A DNA stretch of 64,000 nt from Prochilodus magdalenae (Eukaryota; Chordata; Actinopteri; Characiformes; Prochilodontidae). The position numbers and the translations under genes were made by a program. Positions 23,100-35,247 of this stretch are shown here, piece by piece; position 1 is the stretch's first letter, and the number at the start of each line of letters is the position of its first letter. Where the stretch lies: assembly GCA_024036415.1 (NCBI GenBank), contig JAMWET010001652.1:370001-434000 (forward strand), in the 5' to 3' direction. Under the pieces are notes generated by a model, which searched no databases, was not told the DNA's origin, and saw only the letters and a list, made by a program, of their open reading frames with translations.

Positions 23100-25247
23100 C
23101 TAAGAAAGTTTGGTGCTGGGATGAACTGAAGAGAGCTGTGGGGGACTGAAAGCTGGCTGGGGGTTGAGGGCTGACATGGGGTAGAGACCATGATGGAGAA
23201 TGTCCCCATATGAGGTCCCAACTGGGTGCCTGTACAGGTGTGCCGGGTTGGCCGCCTGGGCCAAGAACTGTCTCTGCATCATTATGGAATGGATGGCGAA
23301 TGGGGGCATGAGTGGCGAAATGACAGCCTGGTTCTTCAAGTACTGCAGTGGATGTGAGTAACCAGGGGGGACGTGGGGGCCCAGGCTGTCACACATGTCC
23401 TGTACCTGAGATACAAAAGCCCCAGGATACAGTCCTGGGAAGATGGGGGAGTGCAAGGGGAACTTGTGTCCTTCGGCAGCATAGCTGTTGATATGCACTG
23501 CATGTGCCGGCTCTGCCGGTTTCATGGACTCATTGTCAGGCTCCGGGGTCCGGACTTTTACTGGGATATCTCTAGGTGTGGAGCAGTGCATTGGTGTTAC
23601 AGCCCGGATCTTCTTCTCTGTGGGTCCATTCTCCAGCTCCTCCAGGTTCCTTTTTAGTGGCCGTGCTGCACCGACATTTTGTGGGCTACTTTTGGTGCTC
23701 AGGATGGGACGAGTCATGTCATCTATCTTGTAGCTCAGTGTTTCTTCTCCTCGCCCATTGTGTGCTTTGGGCTGGGGTTCACCCACCTTTTTGGGAGTGG
23801 AAACAGTCATAGGAGGGACCCGGCAGGCTCTGGGATGATAGTCCAAACTTGAATTCTGACCATTGCCTGCTTGGAAGAGAGGAGTGCTTTTGACTTCCTG
23901 TTGCATCATGGAATGTGGGAGGGCACACAGTGGCGAGGTGGAGTGGGGCAGTTTGTGTGGAGAGGGCTTTGGGAGACTCAGATCTGTTGGTTGCTCCTCT
24001 GTTACCCTTTCACTGGGAACACCCTTTTCTTTCTGATTCAGATGAGCATTATAAGTCAGACTTCCGGTGTCTGGCTGCTGGCTCTGGGGGAAACCATGTG
24101 CAGTCTCAGAGTCCCGTGGGTAAGCCTCTCTGCTCAGGTACTTGCTGAGCTGTTCTTTGCTCAGATGATGCTCAGTCTGGCGGTAGAGGCTGTGCAGATG
24201 TGGAGAGGAGTAGAAATCACCAAGGAAGCTAGGTGCTTGCCCTGGACGAGGTATCTCAGTGGATTTCTCCATGCTGGAGTGTGGTTTGGCCCTTACAACG
24301 TAGGGCTCTCCTGTGGGGCTGGTCTGGGACTGGTGTAGAGGTTGGTGCTGGAGTGGTTCTGAAGGGTACGAATCCCCTTCACTACAAGCCTCTCTTTGAG
24401 AGGACTCTACAGAAGGTCTTCTGTCTTCACTGCCTCGAGACTTGAAGCTCTGAGCATGCTGGATGACAGATGGACGCTTGATCACCACACTTGCCTCACT
24501 TGCAGTGGAAGGAACCTGGGGACCATGCTGTCCAGTAGCTGTTTCCTCTGTGCTACTGGCTGATGCATTTTTGTTGACTAATGGGGGAGGAGGACCATAG
24601 GGGTAATTACTGGGCAACCCAGTGCCACTGACTTGGGACAGCATCTTTTTCTTGGCTAGGGGGGACATTATGCCGGGGTTGCTTCTAGGATAGAGGAGTG
24701 GATTGTAGCCGAAGCTCTCCTCCTTTGTGGGAAGTTCAGCCCTCTCTGTTGGAATTTCTGGCACTGAGAGAGGTTGCAGAGGTCTTTGCTTTAGAGTTGG
24801 TAGCACCATTACCACATGGTTCTGATTCTCTTTTAACCCAGCCTGTTCAATATTTCCCAAGGTGTACGGAGGTACTTTGTACTCTGGTGTCCCATTCTGC
24901 CATTGGTCCTGTGTGTGAGGGTGAGTGAAAGTGTGGGAATGGCGTAGTGGCATAGAGGCAGCTATAGGGAACACATCAGAGTCCTCAGATTTGAGCGGCG
25001 TGCCATCCTGTGGAAGTGATGCATGCTTGCTCCTACTGATAGGTTCATGTGTGTCACTGTCCCAGGGGGGCTTATGAAGGACCAGTTTGTCCTCTTCCTC
25101 CTTGATGATCAGCTGCACATCACCATCATCTGTGGTGGGACTCTTCACCTCGCTCTCCCTCTGGGCTGGGAGCTGGGACTGCTGTGCCTTCTGCTTTGCC
25201 AGCACCTCCTCCTGGATATGCTCCTTGTCCTCTACGTCCTCTGCACC
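23100..25247 (-). CDS. arid5b: arid5b terminal coding exon (about 715 codons and stop)
   Basis: This 2148-bp exon follows acceptor gtgtctgtag, starts at phase 0 (Gly-Ala-Glu-Asp) and ends at TAG (23102-23100). It encodes the long, mostly disordered regulatory region of ARID5B. Recognisable conserved blocks in order are NPLLYPRSNPGIMSPLAKKK, then SYPYGPPPPL-like sequence (here NYPYG), RPSVIQHAQSF, FLGDFYSSPHLHSLYR with TEHHL, QPTDLSLPKP (codons near 23990-23976), NVGAARPLKRNLEELENG, SPIFPGLYPG, YLKNQAVISPLM and the C-terminus LSSVHPSTKLS. PTDLS fits the PxDLS consensus of CtBP-binding proteins. KRNLEELENGPTEKK is a possible bipartite nuclear signal. The frame is open throughout, with no stop or frameshift. 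It contains no ATG start of its own: the open frame extends up to the acceptor. Confidence 0.97.
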   Translation of the reverse strand, partial: GAEDVEDKEHIQEEVLAKQKAQQSQLPAQRESEVKSPTTDDGDVQLIIKEEEDKLVLHKPPWDSDTHEPISRSKHASLPQDGTPLKSEDSDVFPIAASMPLRHSHTFTHPHTQDQWQNGTPEYKVPPYTLGNIEQAGLKENQNHVVMVLPTLKQRPLQPLSVPEIPTERAELPTKEESFGYNPLLYPRSNPGIMSPLAKKKMLSQVSGTGLPSNYPYGPPPPLVNKNASASSTEETATGQHGPQVPSTASEASVVIKRPSVIQHAQSFKSRGSEDRRPSVESSQREACSEGDSYPSEPLQHQPLHQSQTSPTGEPYVVRAKPHSSMEKSTEIPRPGQAPSFLGDFYSSPHLHSLYRQTEHHLSKEQLSKYLSREAYPRDSETAHGFPQSQQPDTGSLTYNAHLNQKEKGVPSERVTEEQPTDLSLPKPSPHKLPHSTSPLCALPHSMMQQEVKSTPLFQAGNGQNSSLDYHPRACRVPPMTVSTPKKVGEPQPKAHNGRGEETLSYKIDDMTRPILSTKSSPQNVGAARPLKRNLEELENGPTEKKIRAVTPMHCSTPRDIPVKVRTPEPDNESMKPAEPAHAVHINSYAAEGHKFPLHSPIFPGLYPGAFVSQVQDMCDSLGPHVPPGYSHPLQYLKNQAVISPLMPPFAIHSIMMQRQFLAQAANPAHLYRHPVGTSYGDILHHGLYPMSALNPQPAFSPPQLSSVHPSTKLS

Positions 25248-27277
25248 CTACAGACACAAACATACATGGAAACAAAAGAACACATAATCACTGAACTGGG
25301 TACTGCATAGGCCTATAATCAGCCGTATTAATGCAAATGCATGCAGGCCCTCCCTCGAGGTCTCGCAGCAGAGGCCCTTGAGGTGAAATGAGTTCAGAAG
25401 AATCTGATGCACGATACCTTGAATAACTAGCTCCATTTACAAACACACATCAAAGCTTTCTCTGATCATTGGCAGTTGACAGATGCCATAACCTTTGGCC
25501 ACACCAGAAACTAAGCTAAAGGGTTAGCATTACTGCAATGATAGACCCAAGAGTCTATTCCACTTCCAAAAAGACAGGTGGAGGGAAGACAAAATCTCTC
25601 TTCGATGAATGAGATGAAAGGTGTGTTTTAAAGAGCCCTGCTGGACCACCTCTTTTGTGTCAGTGGAAAACAAATTCCAATATGCACTCTGCTCTAAATG
25701 AAAAGCAAAAAAGTAGTCAGCATAGTCTTGCCAAAGTGACAGCACACATCTGCTGCTGACCTTAAGATCCAGCACCTCATGTCACAATGCAGTCTGTGCA
25801 CTCCAGGCAATCTTCAGATGTCTCTAATAAGCAACCGAATGCTGCAACATCAGCCGCATGGCAGCGCTGCAGAAGAGAGGCCAGCTCCACCCTTGTGTTC
25901 ATTATGAGCATTGGTTAGAGAAAGGCACAGATGTTTGACATCAGTTAATGTCAGGTAAAATGTTGATTCATTTCTTTCAGACTTTTTCACCAGTCGCAGA
26001 TAAGTATGCAAATACAGGTGAATAATGACTTGTACATATGTCACATAACACCGCACCTAAATATTCAGTTCCCACTTGTCTTGTGTAGACATGGGAAAGG
26101 AACAATGCCCTAATCTACCACTGTGGACTATATGCATTGTTTTGCACAGTTCATAGTGGACTGTACACAAAAAGGTTCCCATAGTTTCAGAGTCTTTTCT
26201 GCTGATAAAGAGCATATTAAGCTGCTAATGACCTCTGACCTGGAGGCCAATGAATCTCTTACCCTGGGGGCTGTGCTCGAAGATGTCCTTAATACAATGT
26301 CGAAAAGGGGTCTTAGAAGATGGTGACTAACAGCCAAGATTACACACTAGTAATGGGGTGTGACTGCCTGTTGGCAAGGCACATATCACTCAATAGCCCT
26401 GATTGTCTTTGGTGCCTGAGGAAAGACTGAATTAACAAAGCTCACAACGCTCTGATTCTTACCAGAGCAGCATGCCTATATTTGTACATGTCCTGATTAT
26501 ATTCCACTGACATGGAGCCATGAGACAAATCCCAGTATCTGCCTCTCAGAATTACTCCTACAGCTGAGATCTATAACTTTTGTTGAAATGTTGAAGTGCA
26601 CCCCCCCACACTTTTCCTCCCTCTCTAGCCATTCGCGTTGGCTCTGCCTCAAACAGAGAATTCCATTTTCATTTTCTCTCCTGTACAATGTACAATCAAT
26701 TATCTGGAGAGGGCTTTCAAATTACAGAACATACCAGACAGATGAGCTAGGCATGCCACTGGAAAAGCAGTCAGCCCCTACAACAGCCTTCTTTGTTTCC
26801 ACGCCACAGCCGATCACTCATTTCATGCGCAGCAGAAATGAATATGTGCTGTGCAGCAGCTTCGAAATGTGTCGAAATCTGACACTTCAAGAGAAAAATT
26901 CAAACGGCCCTTTCATCTTCTCCGTAATCATTTGGTTATTCATGTGAAAATAATAACTCAATTTTTGTTCCCCTTGCAGAGTAAGGCGCTTGCGCGCACA
27001 ACCCTTTTTTTTCATATTTTTGCTTAACTGGAATGACATTTGCAAAACACTATGGGTTTATTGGCTTTCAGGGATAAAAATACGCCTGCAGTTTATATAA
27101 GAACTAAAATATGGCATCAAGTCAGTCGGCTCGTAATGGCTGTTCAGATCTGATGGCAGGCATTTCCAGCGCAGCCCTCCCCTTAGTGTCGTTCTGTGCA
27201 CAATAGGTCTTGTCAATAACAGCAACTTGGTCATGATCTTTTCTCCTTCATTTGATTTGTGAGGCAAAACTACAAGC

Positions 27278-27318
<41 letters not shown>

Positions 27319-27662
27319 GTGTGCTCCACTCCAATGGTTTACAGAGAGAATATAACTGAATCAGGCAAAGCGTAAAAATCGCCTGGAGTCAGTGAAGCAA
27401 GGAAATACCATTTGATTTACCACGCTGTAGTGCAGCGGTCAGAGCCTCCAATTCAGCTCAAATAATTATGTTAAAACCAGCTGCTCCTGACAGCGCTATT
27501 CTTACAGGTCTTTGACGGCTTATTTGTTAAAGAGACAAAAGGCACTCAGCCTTAAGCGGCCTGTCATGTTTTTTCCCCTGTCTCTTTCACTTCTGTGTGT
27601 TTTGAAAAGAAGAGTGTTTCTGTGCAGTGTGCCTGAGTTCAATAAAAGAATCTGTAACTGAC
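25248..27662 (-). other. arid5b last intron (2.4 kb)
   Basis: No exon was found inside. It holds a (GA)n tract at 27280-27314 and otherwise non-repetitive sequence. 26560-26950 has balanced composition and no recognisable repeat. An open frame on the plus strand at 26123-26326 and its mirror on the minus strand have no recognised domain. Confidence 0.8.
27280..27314. repeat. (GA)n microsatellite
   Basis: About 17 units. In the arid5b transcript it reads as a (UC)n pyrimidine run about 580 nt from the start of the last intron's upstream exon side. Confidence 0.95.
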
Positions 27663-27858
27663 CGGCTCTGGAACTTTGGCTGAGGTGTCCTTTTCAGTAC
27701 GGCTCTTCAGATTTTGGTCATCTTTGAGTCGCTTCGTGGTTGGGACCTTTGTCTTGCCACCTCCCTCCTGGACACCTGCCTCTTGCTTTCGGGGTTTGAT
27801 TGGGGGTAGTGGCTTGTCCTCCTCTCCTTTCGTATATCTCTCATAGGGCAGAATTAGC
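27663..27858 (-). CDS. arid5b: arid5b exon: end of ARID domain and basic/proline linker
   Basis: This 196-bp exon follows acceptor ctctccccag. Its first G completes the split Arg codon and is followed by LILPYERYTKGEEDKPLPPI, a strongly conserved ARID5B segment that closes the ARID domain and starts the linker. The rest is Lys/Arg-rich and probably disordered (KPRKQEAGVQEGGGKTK, then TTKRLKDDQ), a likely nuclear targeting region. The donor is CCG|GTCAGT at phase 0, matching the phase-0 start of the terminal exon. The linker is much shorter and more diverged than the PLPP part, as is usual for this protein between fish and mammals. Confidence 0.94.
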
Positions 27859-29089
27859 CTGGGGAGAGGGGAAGTGAAACAGGTTAGCTCTCGGGCCTAA
27901 ATACCACAGGCTGACTCATTGAGTACTCTTTTTTGTATATTCTGCCAGCCCTCTTCCCACATTAAACAGTCCCGTGTACTGGAACAATGAATAAGGAGTT
28001 CCAGGAGTATGTGTCAGCTTTTTCAATCACAACATTTAGTGTACTGAGACTACTCTTAACTCAATAATAACCAACAATAACCAACTCTTAACATTATCAG
28101 TCAGTAATTAAATTGTTTACTGGCAAGCTTAAAATCAAGGAAGCAACCCATTCATTTGAAAACTGATATTATGGTTTTGAAATTAGAATCATAAAGGCTA
28201 CATTAAACAACGCCCTTCATAAAAACTCCACTGGTAATTATATGGCTTGAAACTATAATGTTGATGAAATTACAGTAATACAAAGTTAGGCTGCTGAAAG
28301 TTCTATGCATATAAAGGGTTTAAAGTTAATTTACTACTCATTACCAGTCCAACAAATATATCACCCCTCAGTGTACCTTAGTAGCTCTCAAAAGAAATTG
28401 TTATCCACCTCATCCTTTTCTATAATTTGGCTCATGTGATCATGCATCATGCCTTCTCTTGGAGAGCATGGACAAAACATGTTGTTTTTGTTCCCGCTAG
28501 CAGATTTTTGCTTTTGATGTGGTATGCTGTCACTGCCACCCTTTCAAAAAGTGCTGCATGCTTCATTTTAAGTGGGCCTTAAAGCACTTGCCTTTAGTGC
28601 CATGCGCACAATACCAGAATATCCCTAAAACTATAAAATAAACTGACAGCATTGAGCAAACATATTCACTCGCTGGTTAATGGTTCATTTGCATCACTAC
28701 TCTTGGTATACATCAGTCACACTTTCCAAACCAAACATTTCTTTGTGTTTGGTGTTTTACATTTTAATTTACTAAAAGAAATTCTACAGCAAAGGTACTG
28801 AACCTACAGAGGACTAGCTAAATACTCACACCTACGATAATGAGAAAACACTAATTGGCCATGGATATGTTCATTTAGTGATGAGGAGGGAGAAAAAAAG
28901 GACTTGAAAATCACACTGTGGCACACATAAGATTCAAACTTTAACTGTAGTGTCACACTCTATTTTCTTTTGGTCCAGAATCTATCTCACTTTCTGAAAT
29001 ACCTCATCCTCAATGAAGTATGTGGGGCAAAACTTGATTCTAATTAAAAGCATTTCGCTTGCCAGAAGCTGATGACCCCTCTCTCTTTC

Positions 29090-30060
29090 TCCTCAGAACG
29101 CTAGCCTTTAAACCATACCTGACTAATCCAGCGAAAGCCAAAATGACACAAGATGTAAGTACGATTTATATTACAAATGCTACAGAACCACTTATTGCTC
29201 TTTGTCCAAGCACAAAGTGAATTCACATGGAGATCCAGGCTTCTGCTATCAGCCTTGTCTCTGGCTTTTGCTGATGGAGAAGCTTGATAGAGGCTGTGGT
29301 AATTGGATGGGGTGATACATAGCACTGTAATCTGCTGCTCGGCTCACACAGTTTGAAGTTTTTATAATGTGGCTCGCCGTGATTAATGAGTCCGGGTGGG
29401 AACTGTCAGAGGCATGTAGAATTATAAATATCCACTGCAAGATGCCAGGCATAATCAAAATAAAATTTTTACATCTCGCGCATTGTGATCAGGGAATGCC
29501 GGAGAGGAGCCGACAGAACCAGAGGTGCACTAAATACGTCAGACCTCTCTTTCTCAATTAGTTAGAAGCTTTTGTTGTTTTTGTCTTCTTTTTCCTTTTC
29601 TTGCTCATATCGCTAAAAATCTCCAACATATGGCATGATCTCTGTTTCTCTTTTTCTCTTTATCTCTTCTTTTTTTCTCTTGTTTAATAAAATCTGTAAG
29701 GCATCTCCAGAGGAATTCATTTCCGCTATTTTGCTTGGCTAAGTGTTTACTCAACTGCGAGGCCATCCAGACCTCTCGGAACTGGGACCGTAAGGCCGCA
29801 CTGAGCATGCTCAGGCAGGGGGAGGCATGCGAGAGAGCTATACTGGCTGGGGTTTGGCCGCCGGCCAACAGCAAAGCTAAGCAGGAGCCCAGAGGGAACA
29901 TTCATCTTCAGATCCCATTACCAAAAGAGTTTAAACATGTTACAGCTGCTAAAACTGGAAAACGGCTCGCTCCACGCGGTCAAATCAAAATAGAGGGCAG
30001 CTGCCAAATACCTGATTCCCACTGTAATGTTTCAGTTCATGTTTATATAATAGAGGCATA
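29090..30060. promoter_or_regulatory. candidate intronic regulatory segment
   Basis: Non-repetitive, moderate GC sequence with no splice-flanked frame recognised. Such blocks in developmental-gene introns are often conserved enhancers. This is inference from texture alone. Confidence 0.25.
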
Positions 30061-31799
30061 ATAATGCACACAATGACTTATCTTGTTTGCAGCTAATCCT
30101 CTGAAGTCTTCAAACCAACCCCTCCCCCATGCCCTCCCCCAACACCCCCGGGAGCCCTCCCCATGCTTTAAGCAGGTCTTATGACCCCCTTTTTGTTTGT
30201 GTACAATGGCCAAAATTAAGCTTATTCTGACCTCATATTTCCTTCTTTTTAGATTCCAGGGGATAATTGATATCAGATGTCAGCACTTAATTTCTGTATT
30301 TATGTGACTGCTGAGATAAGAATGGAAACAGCCTCTACTGCAAGGTGAGAAGTCAGTGAATAAATTCTGACATTAAACCCGCCGCTGAAAAAAAAACCTC
30401 TCCACATTTCCATGTATGTCTATCCCAGGTCACTTTTCCCTTCCCTTTCCTAACAGAAAATATATGCTTTACAAGTTAGGCCACAACATATTTCCTCCGC
30501 AAAGGAGAAAAATGCTTTTAAGAGGTCGTGAGGGCCTGCACAACTTTAATTTTAAATTTTTTGTTCTTTTTCATTGAGCTCAGCAGCTGGCAGCTAGACA
30601 GCAGCATAGCTACATTCCATACAGCTGGTGAGCGGCATCGCGCCAAGAACAGGAAATCTGCAATTAAATGTTCCTTTATGAGAACAAGACGAGAGCGAGA
30701 GGAAAGAGGGAGGGGAGGGAGGAAAAGAGAAAGAGACAACATTAAAATAATCTGGAGAAGGAAAAAGCTTGTGCAGCCACCCATTTAAAATAAATAATAA
30801 ATAATACATTTGCTGATTGTCAAGAAAAGGCACCTTTGCGTCACAAAGGGGGTCGCAGGAATCCATTTCACTGGGAAATGAACCAGAACCGCCATGATGG
30901 TCCTAATGTGAACTCGCTCCAGAGGCACACCAAATAGCTTCAAGTGCCTGCACAAAGTATTCTATTTACTGTACTCGGAAAGAGCCACCCCCCTCCTTTC
31001 CTCCCCGTGCTGTCAACAACCCACACCATCCCCAGAGTGACTGATTACATCTCTAAGCATGAGTTTAACCTAACCGTGACGTTGGGGTCTGCCAGCAAGT
31101 TTGGGGAGGAGGGGGGAAGAGGGGCATCCTGAGCCTTTCACATCAGCCTATCAGTCCATTACAATCACCAAGCCACTTCAGTAAAGCGCAGCTACCTCAA
31201 AGCCTGCAGGACTCCCCTCTCCATATTGTGAGCTCCCTTTGGGTTTCTTTTATTTTTTGCTCCCCTCTAGTTTTCCCTCCTCTAAGGTTGTATAGCTGAA
31301 GAATTCTCAGCATAGTGGAGGACAAGCACATGATAATAGTGATGGGAACAATGCTGTGTGACAAATCTTATACTTTAACTGGAGAAATGGGTAAAAATCT
31401 AAATCTAGTTTGGCTCCTTTTAGACCTTGAATAAAACAGGCCATTAACACAGATATATATATCAATCTTCTACAACTAAAAGTAGTATTAAGTTGTTTAA
31501 TATTTTCTGTGTCCACCCTTTTCTTTTGTTTACAACTTACGATAATTTCCATTTCACGAGACAAACAAATCTGAAGGGATATTTGTCCACACCTCAAAAG
31601 TCCAGTTATTTAGAAGATGTTGTTCAAATTTAGATTAATCTCAGATGTCTAGATTAGTTGTAATGCAAACGTTCTTCTTGTCTGTCTACTTCATTTTCTC
31701 TGTAACAACTTCTTAATTGATACATATCGTCGCTGTCCAATGAACAACATGTATTACCATTTTTATTGAATTTTACTTTTATACATCATTTGTTCAACA

Positions 31800-31990
31800 C
31801 ACTACTTACACTGTGTGGAAATGCAATAAAGAATGGACCAAAAGAAATGGCCCCAAACTGCTTGAATGTCTGGTTCTATTGACTTACAGTAAAATAAAAT
31901 AAGTGCCCTGTTTGCCCTCTCCTGTAAAGCAGCCATTTTGAAGATACTTGAAAGATCCTTTGAACAGTAACGATTTCATATTAATTTCAT
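31800..31990 (+). mobile_element. dispersed repeat fragment (family also at 6650-6830)
   Basis: Block order matches 6650-6830 as described there. atatcgtcgctgtccaatg at 31724-31742 is the inverse of the end of that copy. Confidence 0.5.
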
Positions 31991-34216
31991 ACCCATAGAA
32001 TCGTCTTCTCACACCTGAAGGATGTACAGAAACAACAGTGTGTTTTTCAGATCTGAAGCAATGAAGAAGCTTGATTTTTTCAGTTGTTGGTTTTCAGATG
32101 AAAATGGTCAAATGCGCGTAGATAAAGACCGGACAAAGTAAATACTGAGAGATTTCATTTGCAGTGTACATCTTGATTGTGTTTAATAGTTCATCTCAAA
32201 CTTTTTGTAGCTGGTGCTTTTAGCATTTTAAGCATTTTAGTAATGGGTGGACTTGTGGATGGCTTTTTTAGCACTGTTAATCATGTCAAAACTGCAAAAA
32301 TAACATTGTCAATCGTTCCGCTCAAGCTTAGAAGCATCCAGAAGACCGAGGTCAATGATCAACACACTAGCAAAGTTATTTTAAGTCATTTCGAGCACTC
32401 TGTCTGTTCAGGTTCAGCTTTAGGCTGGATAAACACGCAACAGTGCCTCTGGCCAAGCTCAGGTGCTCTTGCAGCCTGGGCTTTCTGCACTGCAGCAGGA
32501 AGCAGATGCTTATTTAAAGAAGGCTGTTCTTCTCACAAGCACCAATGCTTTGAGCTCAGCCTGCCTGCACCTGCAAACTAAAAGCACACAAGTTTGCCCT
32601 TACACTCCAACAAGCGCTCACTGGGGGCTCCCTCTCCACTTATCTAGGCTCCTCACTATTCTCCTTTGAGAAAAACAACAGGCAATCTTTTAAAGAAGGG
32701 CAGGAATGTTTTTGGCAGAGAAAGTGGAGGCATTGATTGGATGCTGGTTTAGTGGGGCCTAAGTAAGGTTAGCCCAGGCAAAGTCTAGTGGTCAAAGATC
32801 ATTAATGACCATTCAGTACCAACAAAGCAACAGAAATGCTTGTTAAAGTAGATGTACTGCAGGAGTACGTGAACACAGCAATAAAGAATGTGGGCAATTT
32901 AACTGGGGATGCACTGTGATGTGCCTGCATCTATTATAGAAGAATTTTGGAAGAATTACAACAATATTCCATAAAATATAATGCAGCCTGGTTTATTGGT
33001 TTTTAATTGTCTGTGTACTGTGTACAAATAGCAGGCCAAAGTCATTTAGAGCAGTTGGATGTGAAACACAGTATTGCAGAGTCACTTACTTGTTTACAGT
33101 GGTGATGATAGGAACCAGACAAAGAGTGTAATGCCCCTAAAAGCTCTACTAGGCTGATGAAATCTAGGCTCACCGAATCGCAGTGAAATTTGGGAGTCAT
33201 ATCCTAAAGAACCATAAATGAAAAGAATCATGTGGTCAAACATTTACACCCACTTATACTGTTTCATGTTTAAGTATTTTTGGTTCAAATGACCAGTTTG
33301 GTAAACAAGTATGTTCAATTTAGCAAATAAAAAGAAACCTGTCCCCTTTAGAAGACATATTTACTCATTTGCACAAAAACAAAAACATTACATTTGACCA
33401 CAGTTAATCAAGACTGCAGCAAACAAATCAAGTGACTATAACAATAAAAATCAAACTTTGCAATAGAAATGCACAATAATACCACAATCACATGAGCTTT
33501 GGCTGATAAATGTAAACACTGGCACTGATATTTGCTTTCAAAATGAAATTTGAAATCTGATCTCATTTATTGCATTCTGAGAGGAGAATGTTTAGTTGAC
33601 ACTGGGCTACTGTGCCTATTTATTTTACTGGATTTGTTACCTTATGTGAATAAAAGTAACATTTCTCTGTAATGATGATGAAGGCTCAGTCCCCGTTTCT
33701 ACAATCTGTAATTATTCATGTGTCGGCAGATATATCCATGAAAAATATCACACGTTGGCACTGGTCCACAGTATTAGTGCATATTTACTCTGCAATCAGT
33801 AGGGAAATACCATAACATGAATTTTCATAGCCTCAAGGTTTTATTTCATTTATCAGGTACTGAAAGCGCTGAAAGAGCAAATAAATCAGCGTGACCAGAA
33901 GACCACGTTTAGGGTAGTGCTACAATCTGAATACATGTATGAATAGATCTTATTAGACAGGCAAATCAGGCACATTTACATATTTTAAAGGCAAATAAAT
34001 ATATTCATGGCCTTTGAATGATTAGTATGACTACATGAATTTGTCTAAATTGAATTCATCCAGCAATGGGGTGACTCTTTTATGCATAACAGTTCTCCAT
34101 CATTAATTCAAACATGTAATTACTTTAGGAATCGTGGGGAGAATAAAGGACTCTTCATAATGCTGACAGATAAGGGCATAGCCACAGAGATGGCAGCCTG
34201 GATGAAAACCACAAAC

Positions 34217-34247
34217 GAGTGTGTGTATGTGTGTGTGTGTGTGTGTG
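34217..34247. repeat. (GT)n microsatellite
   Basis: About 12-14 units with one interruption. Confidence 0.9.
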
Positions 34248-34632
34248 CCCATCTCCACTGGGAGTGCTGCTGAGTGGGTAATAAGATTCTGTTGCAGCAT
34301 CTCTCTGTCCTTGCGGCCTCTAATCCGGCCTCTTACGTAATGCTCATTTCCATAGCAAGCAATTTTTTAAATAATCATGCCTTTTTGTTTTATAATCGTG
34401 TTTATAGAACACAATAATTACAGAAAGTGCTGCATTTACCCTCTCCATCTCCACTGATGTTTAGAGCCCTGACATCCTTATTCCCAAAATGGCATGGCCC
34501 TCAATCTGCTTATTGAAACAAGCAGGCCAGTGAACAGGCGGGCATATGAACAGAGCAATGACGATCAGCTTTTTAACTTCAGTAATTATGAACTTAAGTA
34601 ATACTGTAAATAAAATGTAAATATAAGTAAAC

Positions 34633-35247
34633 AATGTGCAAAAGTCAGAGGCTAAACTTTCTTTTCATTAGTTTCCATCCTAAATTGCACAAGTTTGCAA
34701 TTTTTTGGGAATTACTGAAATGTAAGGGGAAATGGGAGTGCTAAAACAAGTGCAAAGAGAAAAACCAAGCTCTACTCTTGTTCTTGATCCACAGGAAATC
34801 TACAGTACACTCTTCCACTGTGAGAAGACAACACAAGGCTATGTGTCTGTCAAGAAGCCATTACTGAGAAACAATACATTTAAAGAAACAAAAAATGTGT
34901 AATTCAAACAAAGAAGCTGCTGGAGCTCTCAGAACAAAGAACTGACCACCCCAGAGTCCAGACCCCAACATAACGGAATGTGTTTGATATTACTTGCATC
35001 GTAAGAAGCAAAAAAACTTGAAGACTGAACACTGAAGATGTGGAAAAACATCCCTGTAGATTTCTTTGAAAAACTGAAAAGAACTGGAGCTAGAATGAAG
35101 GTCAAAGCAAGTACTGAAAATATCTGACATTATATTTTAGGCTTTTATACAATATTCTGTATATGCTTTCTGCTTTTTTCCTGAAGCTGAACAGTGAAAA
35201 ACTGAAGATAAAATAAATGAAGAGTGGTCTTTGACTAGGCACAGTAC
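34633..35247 (+). mobile_element. Tc1-like non-autonomous element with terminal inverted repeats
   Basis: The left end aatgtgcaaaagtcagaggc is inverted at the right end (tggtctttgactaggcacag, 35224-35243). The inside keeps transposase-derived pieces (gtctgtcaagaagccattac, tgaaaaactgaaaag) but no intact frame. It is related to 62909-63342 and 6081-6196. Confidence 0.6.

Noticed and set aside
23100..25247. Assignment to arid5a instead of arid5b
   Set aside because: The terminal exon is far longer than the corresponding part of ARID5A, and the conserved blocks (NPGIMSPLAKKK, QPTDLSLPK, LSSVHPSTKL) match what I know of ARID5B.
23373..25310. Several plus-strand open frames opposite the arid5b terminal exon
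   Set aside because: Shadows of the real minus-strand coding sequence.
26123..26337. Protein-like frames on both strands of one short segment
   Set aside because: The mirror frames have no recognised domain or splice context; probably a transposon scrap.
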